From assembly GCA_021234155.1 (NCBI GenBank), contig JAJEKV010000059.1, forward strand, positions 7,696,779 to 7,760,778: a stretch of DNA of 64,000 nt, written 5' to 3'. The DNA is from Isoetes taiwanensis. Its lineage: Eukaryota > Streptophyta > Lycopodiopsida > Isoetales > Isoetaceae. Position numbers and translations under genes: made by a program. Under the pieces are notes generated by a model. That model saw only the letters and a program-made list of their open reading frames with translations. It ran no database searches and was not told the DNA's origin. Shown piece by piece: positions 10,740 to 22,808 of this stretch (its first letter is position 1; every line of letters begins with the position of its first letter).

Positions 10740-13700
10740 CATGTCAAACTCATATTTGTTATAAAGATGTCAGGCCTTAGAATAGTGGTCTGGAATATAA
10801 ACAGACTCACTATTGATAAGGTAATTAGTATGCAGAAAAATCTAGATAATGTTGATGTTATTTGTTTTGTGGAAACAAAAGAACATGATTTGTATGCTTT
10901 GCCTGATATTGAAGGCTTTGACATGATTTATTCAATTTATAATAAAAGATTTAAAGATGGAGATACAGGGAATGGAGGAGTAGCATGTTATATCAGACCG
11001 CTTTTTAGAGATTTGATACAAGGAGTAAATAATTAGTATATTTGGCTTGATTGAAAGGCTATCATGCTTTATATTATATGGCTATTTGTTATTTTGCTCC
11101 CAGACATAAGAATACATAGAGACAGAAGCTTCTAGTGATGACTTGTTCTTTGCATTGGAGCAAGATATTATGCATTACTAGGAGAAGGGCAATGTGATTC
11201 TAGCAAGAGATTTCAATGGAAGGACTGGGTGTCTACAAGCTGTTTCTTACACAGGAAATAAAGATCCATTGTGGTTAGAATCAATGAGTTATGATGAGCT
11301 GAAATTATATGGCAGGAAGAGGGATTCTAAGGATCTGGTAGTGACTAAATCTGGTAGGCAATTTCTCAGCCTGTGTCGCAGCACAAACCTCATGACCGGT
11401 AATGGATTAAGTAGGTTCCCAGACACTTTAACTAATACATGCAAAGCTAGAAGCACAGTGGACTATCTGGCAATGGCGGAGGAGACTCTGGAAGGGATAT
11501 TAGATTTTGTAGTCAGTGATGAAGAGCTTGAATCGGATCACGGCCGATTGTCTTTTAGTCTACGGATTAGCCATCCTGGGGTTGTTTCCCCCATTGTGCA
11601 GAAGCCTTATGTGTTAAGGCCATTGTTACATGCCAACTATCAAGCACGTGTTGAATTGAAAGTATCTTGCTTGCATTGGGATGGGGATTTGGCCACTATA
11701 AGTAAGCAATTGCACACGGTATTGGAAGAGGCAGCACAAGAGAATTTCACATCTCACAAAGTCAGGAAGGGATTATCATGCAAATCTTGGTTTGACCAGG
11801 AATGCCGTGAGGCACAATTCAGATGGAAGAAAAGTGGTTTGAGTGATAAAGATTCATTTAAGCATCAATATAAGCGCATTGTGCGGTTTAAGAAGTGACA
11901 GTTCATTAAAAATCGGCAACAACTCTTATGCTTGCGATACTTAGATGAGCCGAAGCTTTTTTAGAATGCTCTAAGAAAGAATAAACAGGCTGATATCCCT
12001 CTTTCAGCACATGATATTTGGAGACATGTTATTAATCTATATCATAATGCAGACGTTTCCACTGAGGGAGGGAGTATAATGTCAGAACTGGTCATTACAG
12101 AAGAGGAGGTGGCAGAGAGCATAGCTTATTTGGCTAATGGTAAAGCACATGATGTCTTTGCATTAAGTGCAGAGCATCTAAAATGGGCAGGTACTTGTAT
12201 CCATCCTTTGGTTGCAAAAATATTTACACTGGCTATGAGACAGGGGTTTCCACTTTGGTGTCGGAACAGGGTGGTTCCCATATATAAAGGTGGGGCAAGG
12301 TATAATGCAAACAATTATCGAACCATTATGATAAGTAGTCTATTTTCTAAGCTTTTTGCCACTATCTTAGAAAAAAAGATAAGTATTTGGGCAGAGCACA
12401 ATAAAAAACGTGCAGAGTCACAAGCAGGTTTTAGAGCAAGAAGGGCTACTTTAGACCATTTATTAGTGTTAAAAACTGTTTGACATGGTTAAAGGTACTA
12501 AAACACCAGTTTACATGGCATTTGTAGACTTGTAAAAAAGCATTTTGATAAGGTGCCACGTGACCAATTGTGGGAAAGGTTGGATAAGTTGAAGGTGCCC
12601 AAGGAGCTTAGAGATGCAGTCCAAGTTCTGTATGAAAAAGTGCTTGTGCAATTATTTTTACCATTTTCATTGGATATCTAGGACCATGTTGAAAGTAATC
12701 TTGGGGTCAAACAGGGATGTCCGCTATCCCCCACATTGTTTGGACTTTTTATTGATGGTTTAGAGGATTGGTTGCTTAAGAATTGCCCATGAGGGAATGG
12801 AAATACATGGATATGTGATCCAGTTGCTAATGTATGCAGATGATGTAGTCATTTTTGCATGCTCTAAGGATCATATGCAAAAACACTTGGAAGGGTTGGC
12901 TAATTTTGTGATCAAACAAGTATGCAGGTGAACCTCGAAAAGACGAGCATTATGACTGTAGGAGTGCTTAAACAAGAACCCATCTTCAGATATAAGGGGA
13001 GTGTGCTAAATATGTGTGATTCATACAAATACTTAGGCCTTGTATTTAGCAGGAATCATAGATGGAAATGCATCACACAACGGATTGATGGTGGACAAAG
13101 GGCTTTATATGCATTGCAGAGCATGTGTAGGAGAACACACCTTTTGGTCATGGAATCTTAAAGTGAGACTCTCAGTCACTTATACAAAGCGTAGTCTTAT
13201 ATGGATGTGAAATTTGGGGACCAAGTTTGCCACAATGCTTATGGGATGATATTGAGCAGGTCTTAAAAAAGATTTGAGATTGGAATTTGGAGTTAAAGCC
13301 CAAACACCATATTCTATGATGTTAGCATAATGTGGTCTCATGCCTTTGGAAGGGGAAGTGATCCTTAGATGCAGTTACGTATTTTAAGAAGGTGTTACAC
13401 ACTCATGGATGACACTAGAATTACACGCAGGGCTTTGTTACCCACAAGGAGAATGGTTTGTTTCAAGATGTCAAGAAGTGGCTCAATAAATGGGATATAC
13501 AATGGGATGAAGTGGTCTTAGTAAAATCTGATTTAAGACAATGGATATCCAGGAAAGTAGATAAGGAGATGTGGTCACAGCCCAAAACCAAAATGATTTT
13601 GTATAAGCAGAAAATTAACCCCACGTTGGAAATGGCAGGGCATCTGAGAAAAAATATTTCTATCTAAAATAGACATGCTATTTGCAGGATTCGACTTAGT

Positions 13701-13960
13701 TCACATCATTTAGATGTGGAAGTGGGTAGATAATGGGGACATGTTATTCCTGGAGATCAAGGATACTGTAAAATATGTGGGGAAGATAAAGTAGAAGATG
13801 AGAACCATGTATTGCTTCGATGTACGGCATACAATATATTACATGATAAGTTTGGCATATACTACGAAGATCTGCAAATCTTTTTCACCCTAAATGGGGA
13901 TATATTAGGGAAGTATTTGATTGAGGTTTTAAAGTATAGCGAAGTTTAAATGCATAATCA
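10740..13960 (+). pseudogene. LINE retrotransposon ORF2 (endonuclease-RT), decayed
   Basis: A nearly full-length LINE polyprotein is spread over three frames. The endonuclease domain begins at about 10,767 with the IVVWNINRL motif and a conserved FVETKE block, and ends near 11,560 with the ESDHG catalytic motif. The reverse transcriptase starts at about 12,079 and shows the fingers region, GCPLSPTLFGLFIDGLE at about 12,717 and the active-site YADD at about 12,835. A zinc-knuckle near 13,765-13,830 (CKICGE, then H and C) closes the protein. Stops and frameshifts occur between 11,036 and 11,194, at 11,898, around 12,483 and after 13,160, so it cannot make a working protein. The order endonuclease, RT, zinc-knuckle fits L1-like plant LINEs. 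Confidence 0.9.
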
Positions 13961-14102
13961 TAATGTTGATGTTGATGTTGATGATAATGGCAGTTTGAGT
14001 GAGAATGATGAGCTAGATGAGGACTCAGAAACTCATCTATTATTTTACAATGACATTAAAAATTGTCGTCTAATAGGCTTCGAGGCCTTCCATAGACGTA
14101 AT

Positions 14103-14382
14103 ACACTTTCTTTCTCTCTTTTCTTTCCATCCTTTTCTTATTCCCCTTTTTTCTTCCATTTTCTTCCTTTTCCTTCCATCTTCCTCCTTTCCCGATGCTC
14201 TTTTACCGTTTCCTTTCTTCCTCCCTTCTTCTTTTTCCTTTCCCTTTCCTCACCCTTTCCCTCTTCCCCTTTGCCCTTTTTTCCTTCCTCTTTTTCCCAT
14301 GCCTTTTTGCCCTTCATATTCCTCCTTTCCTCCTTCTTTCCTTTTGCCCTCTTTTTCTTTTTTGCTTTCCCTTTCCCTTAAG
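14103..14382. repeat. C/T-only tract 1
   Basis: An almost pure pyrimidine run on the plus strand, built from irregular 'ttcc', 'cccttt' and 'tttcctt' blocks. It follows directly on the decayed LINE. Open frames here encode only Phe, Pro, Ser and Leu and are artefacts of composition. Confidence 0.9.
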
Positions 14383-14510
14383 AGATCAAAGCATAACCAA
14401 TCACGGTGATGGGAAGTCGCGCTGCGATAAATCTCGCCCTTCGGATTACTCACATGATTTCAACCATAGAAATTAGGGCTTGATCCAATCCAATACAGTA
14501 TAACATTACT
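14383..14510. repeat. Module following a C/T tract, copy 1
   Basis: The sequence starts 'agagatcaaagcataa', continues with 'gatgggaagtcg', 'gataaatctcgcccttcgga' and ends 'caatacagtataacatta'. The same phrases in the same order follow the third C/T tract at 16,389-16,505. The pair shows that tract and module form one repeated unit. Confidence 0.85.
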
Positions 14511-14633
14511 AGAAATGGTGCCCAGCGTTGCTGGGCATAAGATGAGAACCTGTAAATGATACATAGTAAGAAATAAAGAAGATAGAATCAATAGTTTACC
14601 CAAAATTACTCCGTTGGTAAAGCATTCAACATT

Positions 14634-15545
14634 GTTTTCCCTTTCTTTTGCCATTTGCTCTATCCTATTTTTAGACTTTTTCTTTTCCCTTTTCGTCATT
14701 TTCCCTACACACTTCCCTTTTTCTTGTCTTTTGTATGCATTCTCTTTTTTCTTTTCTTTTTTTTCACACCCCTTTCTTCTCTTCGCTTCCCTTACCTTTC
14801 CTTTGTTCCCCTTTTCCCTTTTCCTTTTCTTGATGGACTTTTCCTTTCCCTTTTCCTCCTTTCCCCACCTTTTCTCTCTTTGCCTTTTTCCCGTACCATT
14901 TTTTCCTTTCCCCTTCGTTTCATTTTTCCTTTCCCTTTTCCCATGCCTTTTTCTCCATATTTTCCTCTTTCATTTTTTTCTTGTGCCCATTTTCCTATTT
15001 TTTCTGACCATTTTTCTCTTCCTCTTTTTTCTTCCCTTTCCCTTCCGTGCTCCTTTTCGCCTCCCCTTTACCATTTCTTCACCCTTTCTCTCTTCCCCTT
15101 TTTCCCGTGCCTTTTCTCCGTTCTCTTTTTCCTTTTCCTCGTGCCCTTTTCCCAGGTTCCTTTTTTCCTAAGTTTTCCTTTCTCCTTCCTTTTTTGTTTT
15201 TCATTTCCCTTTCCCTTTGGCCATGCCTTTTTTGCCTTCCCTTTCCCCACCCTTTTCCTATTGCCATTTCCTTTCCCTCTTCCCCTTTTCCTAATGCCAT
15301 TATTTCCCTTCCCTTTTTCCCCTTCCTTTTCCTTTTTCGTTCCCTTTCGTTTTTCCTATGCCGTTTTTTTTCTTCCCTTTTCCCCTTTCCTCACCCCTTC
15401 CCTCTTCCCCATTTTTTCCATGCCTTTTTACCTTCCGCTTGTCCCATGCTCTTTCTCAATTCCCTTTTCCCCTTTCTTCACACTCCCCCTCTGCCCTTTT
15501 TTCACGTGGCCTTTCCTTTTTTTCTCCCAAGTTCCCTTCCCCTTT
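14634..15545. repeat. C/T-only tract 2, about 0.9 kb
   Basis: A very long pyrimidine-rich tract on the plus strand, with occasional 'atgcc' breaks at irregular intervals. The long open frames across it on both strands, up to 330 residues, consist of Phe/Pro/Leu/Ser on the plus strand and Lys/Gly/Arg/Glu on the minus strand and are not genes. Mirror-symmetric stretches could allow triplex DNA. Confidence 0.9.
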
Positions 15546-15870
15546 AGGCCCACATCAGTACTTGTGCACCCATTTGCCCATGAAGAAGCACAGACTTATA
15601 GCTTCCATTCGCACGAGGCGTTGGACTCGGGAAGCATGGGAGGATAGGCTTTGTCAGTGTTGCCACTAGGGCGCCATGGAAGATAAATGTCATGCCCTCT
15701 AGATCTGCCCAGCGTTTGCCCATATCCGAGCGCGGTATGTTCGATTAGTTGTGCCTGACCAGTCGCTGCATGAGTTATTGAATATGGCATCCATGGGCTC
15801 GTTGGGGTCATACCTCCAAGAGTTTATAGCTACACGAACTCAGTTGTGTCCTCCCAGACAATATTGAATT
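15546..15870 (+). pseudogene. C-terminal end of a LINE polyprotein
   Basis: The plus-strand reading gives RRWTREAWEDRLCQCCH, then a stop, then CHAL.ICPAFAHIRARYVRL, which is the zinc-knuckle and tail that end plant LINE polyproteins. Only this end is present; upstream lies the C/T tract. The segment is continuous with the 3' untranslated element that follows. Confidence 0.65.
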
Positions 15871-16082
15871 GTCCTATACAATTGTACAGTGTACCAGCAT
15901 ACTTATTACTGCTAAGGTTTTTCCCTCGAAAACCCTTCGGGACGTGGGTTTTTTAATCCTGACAGTAATACGCCTATTGTTCTCTTTTTGTTTGGGTTCC
16001 ATAGGCCATTTGGTCGCCGTGGATGATTCTATTCTATTCTATTCTATTCTATTCTATTCTATTCTATTCTATTCTATTCTTT
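15871..16082 (+). repeat. LINE 3' end with stem-loop and (ATTCT)n tail, copy A
   Basis: The phrase 'aaggtttttccctcgaaaac' followed by 'ccttcgggacgtgggttttt' can fold (GGTTTT with AAAACC). It is followed by 'ttccataggccatttggtcg', 'ccgtggatga' and then about eleven ATTCT units at 16,025-16,080. The same 3' end, whole or in part, occurs at least seven more times in the window, in both orientations. It marks a retroposon family whose tail is a pentanucleotide repeat instead of poly(A). Confidence 0.8.
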
Positions 16083-16388
16083 TTATTTTTTTGTTTCCCT
16101 TTCACTTTCCTATGCCCTTTTTACCTTCCCTTCTCTCCACATTTTTCTTGTTCCCCTTTTCCCTTCCATTTTCCTCCTTTCCCTTCCCTCTTCCTCTTTT
16201 TCCCATGCCCTTTGAACGTTCTCTTTCTCCCTCTTTCCCTTTTCCCTTTTCTCACCCTTTCCCTCTTTTTTTTTTTTCCATGCCCTTTTTTCCTTCCGTT
16301 TCCCATCTCTCTTTTCTTTCTTCCGTGCCTTTTTGCCCTTCACATTCCTCCTTCATTTTCCCTCATTTATCTTTTTCCCTTTTCCCTT
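16083..16388. repeat. C/T-only tract 3
   Basis: A pyrimidine tract that grows directly out of the (ATTCT)n tail of the preceding LINE end, through 'tttttatttttttgtttccc'. Composition and block types match tracts 1 and 2. Confidence 0.9.
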
Positions 16389-16505
16389 AAGAGATCAAAG
16401 CATAATCAATCATAGTGGTGGGAAGTCGTGCGATAAATCTCGCCCTTCGGATGAACTCACATGATCTCAACAAATCAAGATCCAATACGGTATAACATTA
16501 TAATA
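16389..16505. repeat. Module following a C/T tract, copy 2
   Basis: Starts 'agagatcaaagcataatcaa' and runs through 'gtgcgataaatctcgccctt' to 'ccaatacggtataacatta'. It is colinear with 14,383-14,510 with small differences. Confidence 0.85.
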
Positions 16506-16904
16506 TAAGATATATCGGCCTCAATATTTTTTATATCTCTTGTCAATTAGTGGAGCTGCAGTCTGAAAAACTTCACTATCAGTTTTGAATGCAGTTTCAC
16601 TGGATGCCTTTTGATCATAATCACTATGTGGTCCCTTCAGCTCCCCCTCCTACTTGGAGACATATGTGGACTTGGACTTGGAATAAACTGGTGGTCTTAT
16701 AGTGGGATAAACTAGTTGGAGACGTACGTGGGCTTGGGCTTAGGATAGACTGAGTGGATCCTACTTGTCTTATGCACAGACTGGTGGTCCTATTCAGTGG
16801 ATCATGATTGTCCTCTGAGATTTTAATCCCCCATGTGCTATTGTCTCTATATATTGGCTTTGACTTTAATATAATTTGACATTCTTCAGCAGGGATTCAG
16901 CAGC
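16506..16904. other. Repeat-like sequence, no gene
   Basis: Holds two or three loose copies of 'cttggagacatatgtggact' and 'gataaactggtggtcttata' between 16,655 and 16,800. The phrase 'atcactatgt' at about 16,619 recurs just after the poly(A) at about 17,190, so this stretch may belong to the LINE insertion that follows. No coding signal. Confidence 0.4.
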
Positions 16905-17190
16905 CTGCAGCCTCTCTGATTCCTCGACTCAGGTACAAGCTTTTTCAAAGCTTTCTGGTATTCCCGGGAGTAGTAGAGCGGAAGTTTGCCATTTGGCGGG
17001 ACTTCTTGGGTGTTGTAGATGGTGATGGTCGGTTTGTACAGCAGTAGAGTTGCAGTTTTTCTGTGAGTTTGTTGTGGAGTGTCGAGGTATCGCTATCTCT
17101 TTGGGGCAGTTCTCCTTCCTCCTCACTTGCTTTGTAACATTACCATTCTTTTAATATATTGATGACACAGTTCTTCAAAAAAAAAAAAAT
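16905..17190 (+). repeat. LINE 3' end with poly(A), plus-strand copy
   Basis: From 'gcctgcagcctctctgattc' to 'tgatgacacagttcttc' this is the reverse complement of 22,809-23,085. It ends in about a dozen A residues at 17,179-17,190. Only the last 290 bases of the element are present, so it is a 5'-truncated copy. A possible target-site duplication, 'atcactatgt', lies at about 16,619 and just after the tail. Confidence 0.85.
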
Positions 17191-18510
17191 CACTATGTTC
17201 TGCCCTAAAATATGCGAGGGGAATATTTTCTCCCTTTTCATTTCAAAATTATTGCTTATATTTTGGTTCACGTGTTAAGTGAACGTATATTCACATCTTA
17301 TTAGATTTTTCTATACGGCCCCTTGGATCATGTAAACTACCTACTTTGTACTTATTATTCACAATTAATAAGCAAAAAATCCTATTCTCTTAAACAAAGG
17401 TCTAAGAATCTGTAGAAGTAATAATTAGTATAGCACACATCCACGCATTCGAAATCATATGAAAACCTTAATAAAGTATCATATAAATATAGAATTAAGA
17501 TTATTGAGATGTTGACTGCTCCTATATAGTAAAGAGACTAGAGCCACTAAAAGTGATGGAAAAAATATACTCTCGTTCATGGGATCAATGTGTCATGCGA
17601 CTCACTATGTGTCACAACATGGAAGATTATACAGGGGCAATTATCTGTCTATGCAAGAGAACTTCATCTACTCACTATGTGTCACCACATGGAAGATTAT
17701 ACAAGGGCAAGTATCTGTCCATGCGACATCTCATCGTGCATACAATTTTCTTGCACGTCTTGAAAATATCTAAAGGACAAGGCCTAAATTAATCATGGAC
17801 TGATACAAATTGGTATTAACCACCAAAAAGGAATCCACACATCACATGATATAAGAATAATAATAAATGACAAGGATTGGTGATCCTGAATAATGTGGAC
17901 GATATAGAAATGACAAAGTTGCATTCAACGAAAGGACAAGTCCAAGGGAAAATCCAAAGCAAATCATGGTGTCTCGAAAAATATGAGCATTTTACCATTA
18001 ACTATGATGGTTTTGGTGCATACAAATGAAAAAGCCGAACAAGTGGAATAAGCGTACCCCCCTCACTTGTCTGCTAAACTGAAAAGATTTGAATAGTTGA
18101 TACTTCAAAAATTTCTAGGAAATTTTTAAGAAAGTTGGCTTTTTTTATGAAGAAATATTGACAAGAACACTATATTTATAAAGTAAGAATTTATAAAGTA
18201 TACAAGACTAAACCATAAATTGGGCCAAAAATTATCAAAAGGATAAGAAGGAACCACTACATAAGTAAATAATAGTTTAATTAGCACTAAAGCGGACTTG
18301 GGGCAAAGGGTCGAGTAGGGTCAGAATCATTTAAGTTATTCCTTGTATCCGTGCGTAAGAAGATAAATTTTCACTAGTCTATGAGAGGGGAAAAAACAAG
18401 AGAAAACTCCAAAATATCCATTGTCAAAACATATCTGGTTTAGAGGGTATTTCTATGAAAATGATCATAATTCTTTTGTGATGATTCAAATGGAAATAGG
18501 TCCTTCAGAT
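17191..18510. other. AT-rich stretch with a small tandem duplication
   Basis: Between about 17,590 and 17,735 a unit of roughly 70 bases is present twice, marked by 'actcactatgtgtca', 'catggaagattataca' and 'atctgtc.atgc'. The reading frames here are duplicates of each other and not genes. Nothing else is recognised. Confidence 0.5.
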
Positions 18511-18514
18511 GCAT

Positions 18515-18516
18515 TA

Positions 18517-18547
<31 letters not shown>

Positions 18548-18600
18548 AGATAAGATAAGATAAATTTTTACGTCCACTGAACCCAACGTTATGGGATCTA
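18515..18600 (-). repeat. Retroposon 3' end with pentanucleotide tail, minus strand
   Basis: About ten 'gataa' units at 18,510-18,562 are followed by 'tacgtccactgaacccaacg' and 'ttatgggatc'. Read on the minus strand this is the order 'gggatcc-cata', 'ggttcagtggacgta', then a TTATC tail, parallel to the (ATTCT)n copy at 16,0xx. Confidence 0.6.
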
Positions 18601-19002
18601 CACATGCAAGGGCAACAACCCATCTAAAACCTGGGGACTAGGCCCCATCACCAAACACAATAATCAAATATTAAAAGGCTACCAAGAATAAGATAAGATA
18701 ATGCTAATGCTAGTAGTAAATTTATGCTTCTAAAATTATCTAGACATAGCCAGTCCAAGGATTGGAAGGCCATTGATCTAGAATAATTGCTTCGCCTCCC
18801 TCAGACCTGCTTTGCCCATTTCTTTTTTTTGGTGCTGGGCCCCTCACCTTGCTTGCTGGGGCTGCCCTCACCTTGCAGAGCTCCTCCTTACGGTTACACA
18901 ATTGAAGAGGGGAGAGGTCCTCCTGTACTGAGAAACTAGTCCCTCTGAGACCTTTCCATCAAAGTTAAGGTCACACAGAATCGAAGTTCAAATTTTAAGT
19001 TA

Positions 19003-19430
19003 TAGTCTCCTAAATCCCTCATAGATCCTTACACCTTTTTGTGCATTACAAATAACATAAATTGTGATTTCGGCCTTCGACTCAGATGATCTTAGCTTTG
19101 ACGGGAAAATATCATCCTCTTTTACAATGTGTTTGAATAATACATTCCCATTTGGATCATCACTAAAAAGTTACGATCATTTCTATAAAAATACCCACAA
19201 AACTAGAGCAAAACATAAGGGTAATTTAGAGGCTTTCCCAAAAAAAAGGTAAGGTACTATTGACTGTCTATTAATTTAAACACTCTATCATTAAGCTTTC
19301 TTAATGCCAAATATTTCAGGTTATAAATGTATGAGTTCAAGGCTTTTTGATTTTAGAATTGACTTGAATTTCATTTTATCGTCCATGGAGACCAAGAGGT
19401 CTATGGACCCAATACACAAGGAATAGAATA
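19003..19430. repeat. Dispersed repeat second copy and a minus-strand retroposon end
   Basis: 19,003-19,210 shares ordered phrases with 7,845-8,060. At 19,376-19,430 the minus strand reads 'gggtccatagacctcttggt', 'ctccatggacgataaaatg', the 3' end seen also at 27,5xx, but without a microsatellite tail. No gene is recognised between or around them. Confidence 0.5.
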
Positions 19431-20580
19431 AGCACCAAACGGTTCATGCATAGCATATTTTCATGTTACAATGGCACCAATTGCCATCAGTTAATAAAGG
19501 TTACAATGTATTACAATGGCATCAACTACCATCAAAGTCTTCAAAGTAGAAATTAAACATGTCTTTTTGCATTTTTTTGCATTATAGCATTTGTACATTG
19601 GTTCAATTTAGCATTTTAACGTATACTATGTTAAAGTGCCCATTAAGCTCTATGGCATTTTGCCTTGTGTGCAAATTTCTAGTCACCTATGCTATTGCAT
19701 GGTCTACATGTTGGTATTTTTTCCATAGTGGTGGCAATGATTACCAAAGATAAAAAATCTTTGCCTCTCTTTCCAAAGTTAAAACGGCATAACTTACAAC
19801 CCTTTCCAATTTAAGGATATTATTATGGCTATGCAATAAAATCCTTCCACAACTAGACATTCAAGCCATTCAGCATCTCTAAGTTTATTCCCATTATGTG
19901 TTATGATTGTCGGGGTTTCTATATACGAACTTGGGCTTTATAGAGTTTATTGCTAGAGTTTTGATCCTATAGTACATGTATTCTTATCGATGTGACTTCA
20001 TTTGAGCTTTTCCATATTCTATAGTAACATTTTCATCACATACGTTTTCCCAAGCACACTATTGTTTTTGGATCTTTCAGAAGTTCGGCGAGTGCATCAT
20101 CGCATCCTTCACCATTGGGTTTCTTCCATCGTCATTGTGCATTTTATCGATTTAGTAAGGCTTGGTTGCTTTTTTAGACATATTGTTTCTTAGAGGATCC
20201 TGTTGTGGTGGGGTGCATGTCCTACACATGGTCTCATTATGTCTGGGAATTATCAGAGGTACACTCATCATCTTCTCATGCACGATGCATTTAGCCTAAT
20301 TTCCATCAGCAGCTGCAGTTCCATGCCACCTAGAGCTGTGAGAAGAGCAGAGTTCTCTTATTTTCGGCCAGTGTTTTGGTGTGCGTATATCGCGAGTCCT
20401 CATCACGAGAATGCAGACCAATCCACATCGTAGGATCGAAATTCTCGTGAGAGGGCGAGCGATATATATTCGGTCTTTTCATGGTTCTTCTCATTCGGTG
20501 TTCTTTTCACAACAATAGTAGCATTGGGTGAACCCTCCCGCCCCGCCCTTCATTTTTCCTCTTATTCGTGGACCATTGAC
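19431..20580. other. No gene recognised
   Basis: AT-rich sequence with a short tandem duplication near 19,470-19,540 ('ttacaatg..atcaacta.catca'). The phrase 'atatcgcgagtcctcat' at about 20,388 recurs at about 22,225. No protein family is recognised. Confidence 0.35.
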
Positions 20581-20599
20581 TCATGTGTCATATATATTA

Positions 20600-20930
20600 A
20601 GAAATTTTAATAATGTCATAATGTGTCATGGAAATTTTAATTGACTTATTCGTGGACCATTGACTCATACTGTATACGTTTTATACGTAATACGTATTTT
20701 TCGTTTGATACGGCACAAATTTGACATTTAATACGTCAAAAATACGTCCAAAAAAATTTTCGGCGTCGAAAAAATTTCGCGTAAGCGAAACCTTCAGTTT
20801 CGCTTACGCGAAAAAAAAAATTTCCGGCCGGCGAGTATAAAATACGAAAAATACGTATTTTTCCCAAAAATACATATTTTTGGACTTTATACGTCTGAAA
20901 AAATAATTTCATACGTACAGAACCTATCCC
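20600..20930. repeat. Inverted-repeat element rich in TACGTA, with 17-bp perfect hairpin
   Basis: The centre is a perfect stem, 20,775-20,791 with 20,797-20,813, around a five-base loop. On both sides lie many 'atacgtattttt' and 'tacgt' motifs in opposed orientation (20,665-20,760 and 20,835-20,915). Just upstream, 'cttattcgtggaccattgac' is present twice. The structure fits a foldback or MITE-like element; I cannot define its ends. Confidence 0.6.
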
Positions 20931-21160
20931 TGGTATATGCGCTTGGCATGCATGATAGGCCCCTCCTTGTTATAGAGGTTTTTAGTCGCGTGGCACGCAT
21001 GACCAGCCCCTCTGGATGTTTTTCTTTTCCATTTCTTTCAAGTTCTTTTCAAAGTTATGATTTTTTTTTCACGTGGCACGCATGACCAGACCCTCCTTGT
21101 TATAGAGGTTTATTGTCACGTGGCATGCATGACCAGCCCCTCTATAATTTTTTCCAAGTT
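20930..21160. repeat. Tandem repeat, about 80-bp unit
   Basis: The phrase 'gtggcacgcatgaccagccc' and its variants recur four times (about 20,943, 20,990, 21,073, 21,119), alternating with 'ctccttgttatagaggttt'. Non-coding. Confidence 0.75.
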
Positions 21161-21354
21161 TTTTTGTTATGTTGATATTTTCTTATTTAATGTGGTTCTT
21201 ATTTTGTTGTCATCGGCATTCATTATAGGACGCACAAGAATCGCTTCACGACAAGAGTTCAACCCATCCATATGTTGTGCTTATTAACAAAACTTATGGG
21301 TGCTTGCATTTCTATTTTAAGGAGGCGCTCAAGACAATACCTCGAGAACATTGA

Positions 21355-21415
21355 CGACCGTTACTCATTAGGGTTTTCCCCGAAAACCCGAAAGGCCGGG
21401 GTTTTTTATCTCCAT
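21355..21415 (+). repeat. Retroposon 3' stem-loop, copy B
   Basis: Reads 'ttagggttttccccgaaaac' and 'ccgaaaggccggggtttttt', matching the stem-loop part of copy A at 15,91x. The downstream tail is missing. Confidence 0.65.
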
Positions 21416-22255
21416 GAGAAGCTGTCGCCACTTTTCTCACCTTTTCCTCGCCCTATCGTCCTATTATTGCCATTTCTCTTTATATGGGATAGTTTGATAT
21501 TGTGCCTATGGTCGCCATGGAATAAATTACTACTCCTATATTTTAGTGTAGCCAAAATAGGTTTAGCTAAACTACCTTCAAATTGGGGCTAGAAGTTTCT
21601 AACACTTGGCTAAACTAAATGGTTTTTCTCCATCACAGTTTCTTGCTTTTGGCTAAACTTTCACAAAATAGAAAGGCAAATATTAGCCGTCACGCTATAG
21701 TAATTTAAAAAAATCCAAGCATTTTGGTAAAGACATTGAATTTATTGTAAATACATAAATCAAGACAATGTTCGAAAACCTAAAAAAAAAGACTACATTG
21801 TTCTATCTATCTATCTATCTAATGCTTCAACTTTGTACTTGGAACAAGAAAGAAAGTGGATAAAAAACGAAAAATATAAACCCTATTTGAAATTTCTTAA
21901 AGTTAGTACATTTATTGGTGTTGAATTTCGGGCTAATCTATCCATTTTTCCAAGCCCACTCTATCTTAGGTTTAGCTAATCGATGTCCTGATGGATATAT
22001 CTGGAGGTAAAGGTTTGGCTATTCAACCTAAAAATTGACTTGGGTGGCAAAAATTTTGGGCTAAAATTTTCTTTTTTTTGGGCATTTTTTCATTTACTTT
22101 AGTCATTTTTCTTGGCAAAACTGCTACAAAATAGCCATTTGACTGACCTTAGCCATTATTTTATTCCATGATCTGCTGTGATGAATGAAAAGCCTATATA
22201 TGGGCCGGTGTTTTGATGTGCATATATCGCGAGTCCTCATTAAGAGAATTTCCTG
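21416..22255. other. No gene recognised
   Basis: AT-rich sequence with a short 'ctat' microsatellite at 21,804-21,822 and several repeats of 'ttggctaaac'. Nothing coding is recognised. Confidence 0.35.
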
Positions 22256-22560
22256 TAGTCTTAGAATACTTTAATGATCACATGTCCTATACTTCTATTA
22301 TCACATGTCTTTATAGCAGTAGAAAATGGTAATTGAATGTCCACGTGTCCTACATTTCTACATTGAATCATTACATCTCTGTACTTCTACTATTATCACA
22401 TGTCTTTATAGTAGTTGGAAAGAATACTTGAATGACTGCATGTCATATGCTTCTATTATTACACGTCTTTATAGTAGTAGGAAAGAATACTTGAACCACT
22501 ATATGTCCTATATGTCCATTATCACATGTCTTCATACTAGAATTTCATGTCTTTCTCTGA
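22256..22560. repeat. Degenerate tandem repeat, 65-85-bp unit
   Basis: 'cacatgtctttatagtagta' and 'ggaaagaatacttgaa' recur at about 22,300, 22,395, 22,465 and 22,525 with 'catgtc.tat.cttctatta' between them. Non-coding. Confidence 0.7.
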
Positions 22561-22808
22561 TAGCAAATCCCCTTCTCAAACATCCTATATTTCAGTGTTC
22601 TTGCTAAATCTGTCATTTTAATTTATTGTTCTTGCTAAATCTGTCATTTTAGTTTATTCTTTCTTGCATATAAGGGTTTCTTGGCACACATAAGACTGAT
22701 CTGGGACCTTTTGGCCAGTCAATCGTTGTCTTTATCTTAATGTTTCAGCCTTCTACTTTTTGGCCTACATTCATCACCAGGACTTTCCGATATCTACTTT
22801 CTTTCTTT

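Noticed and set aside
14655-15647. A 330-codon open frame on the plus strand
   Set aside because: It consists almost only of Phe, Pro, Leu and Ser because it crosses a C/T-only tract; frames on both strands are open there, and no domain is visible.
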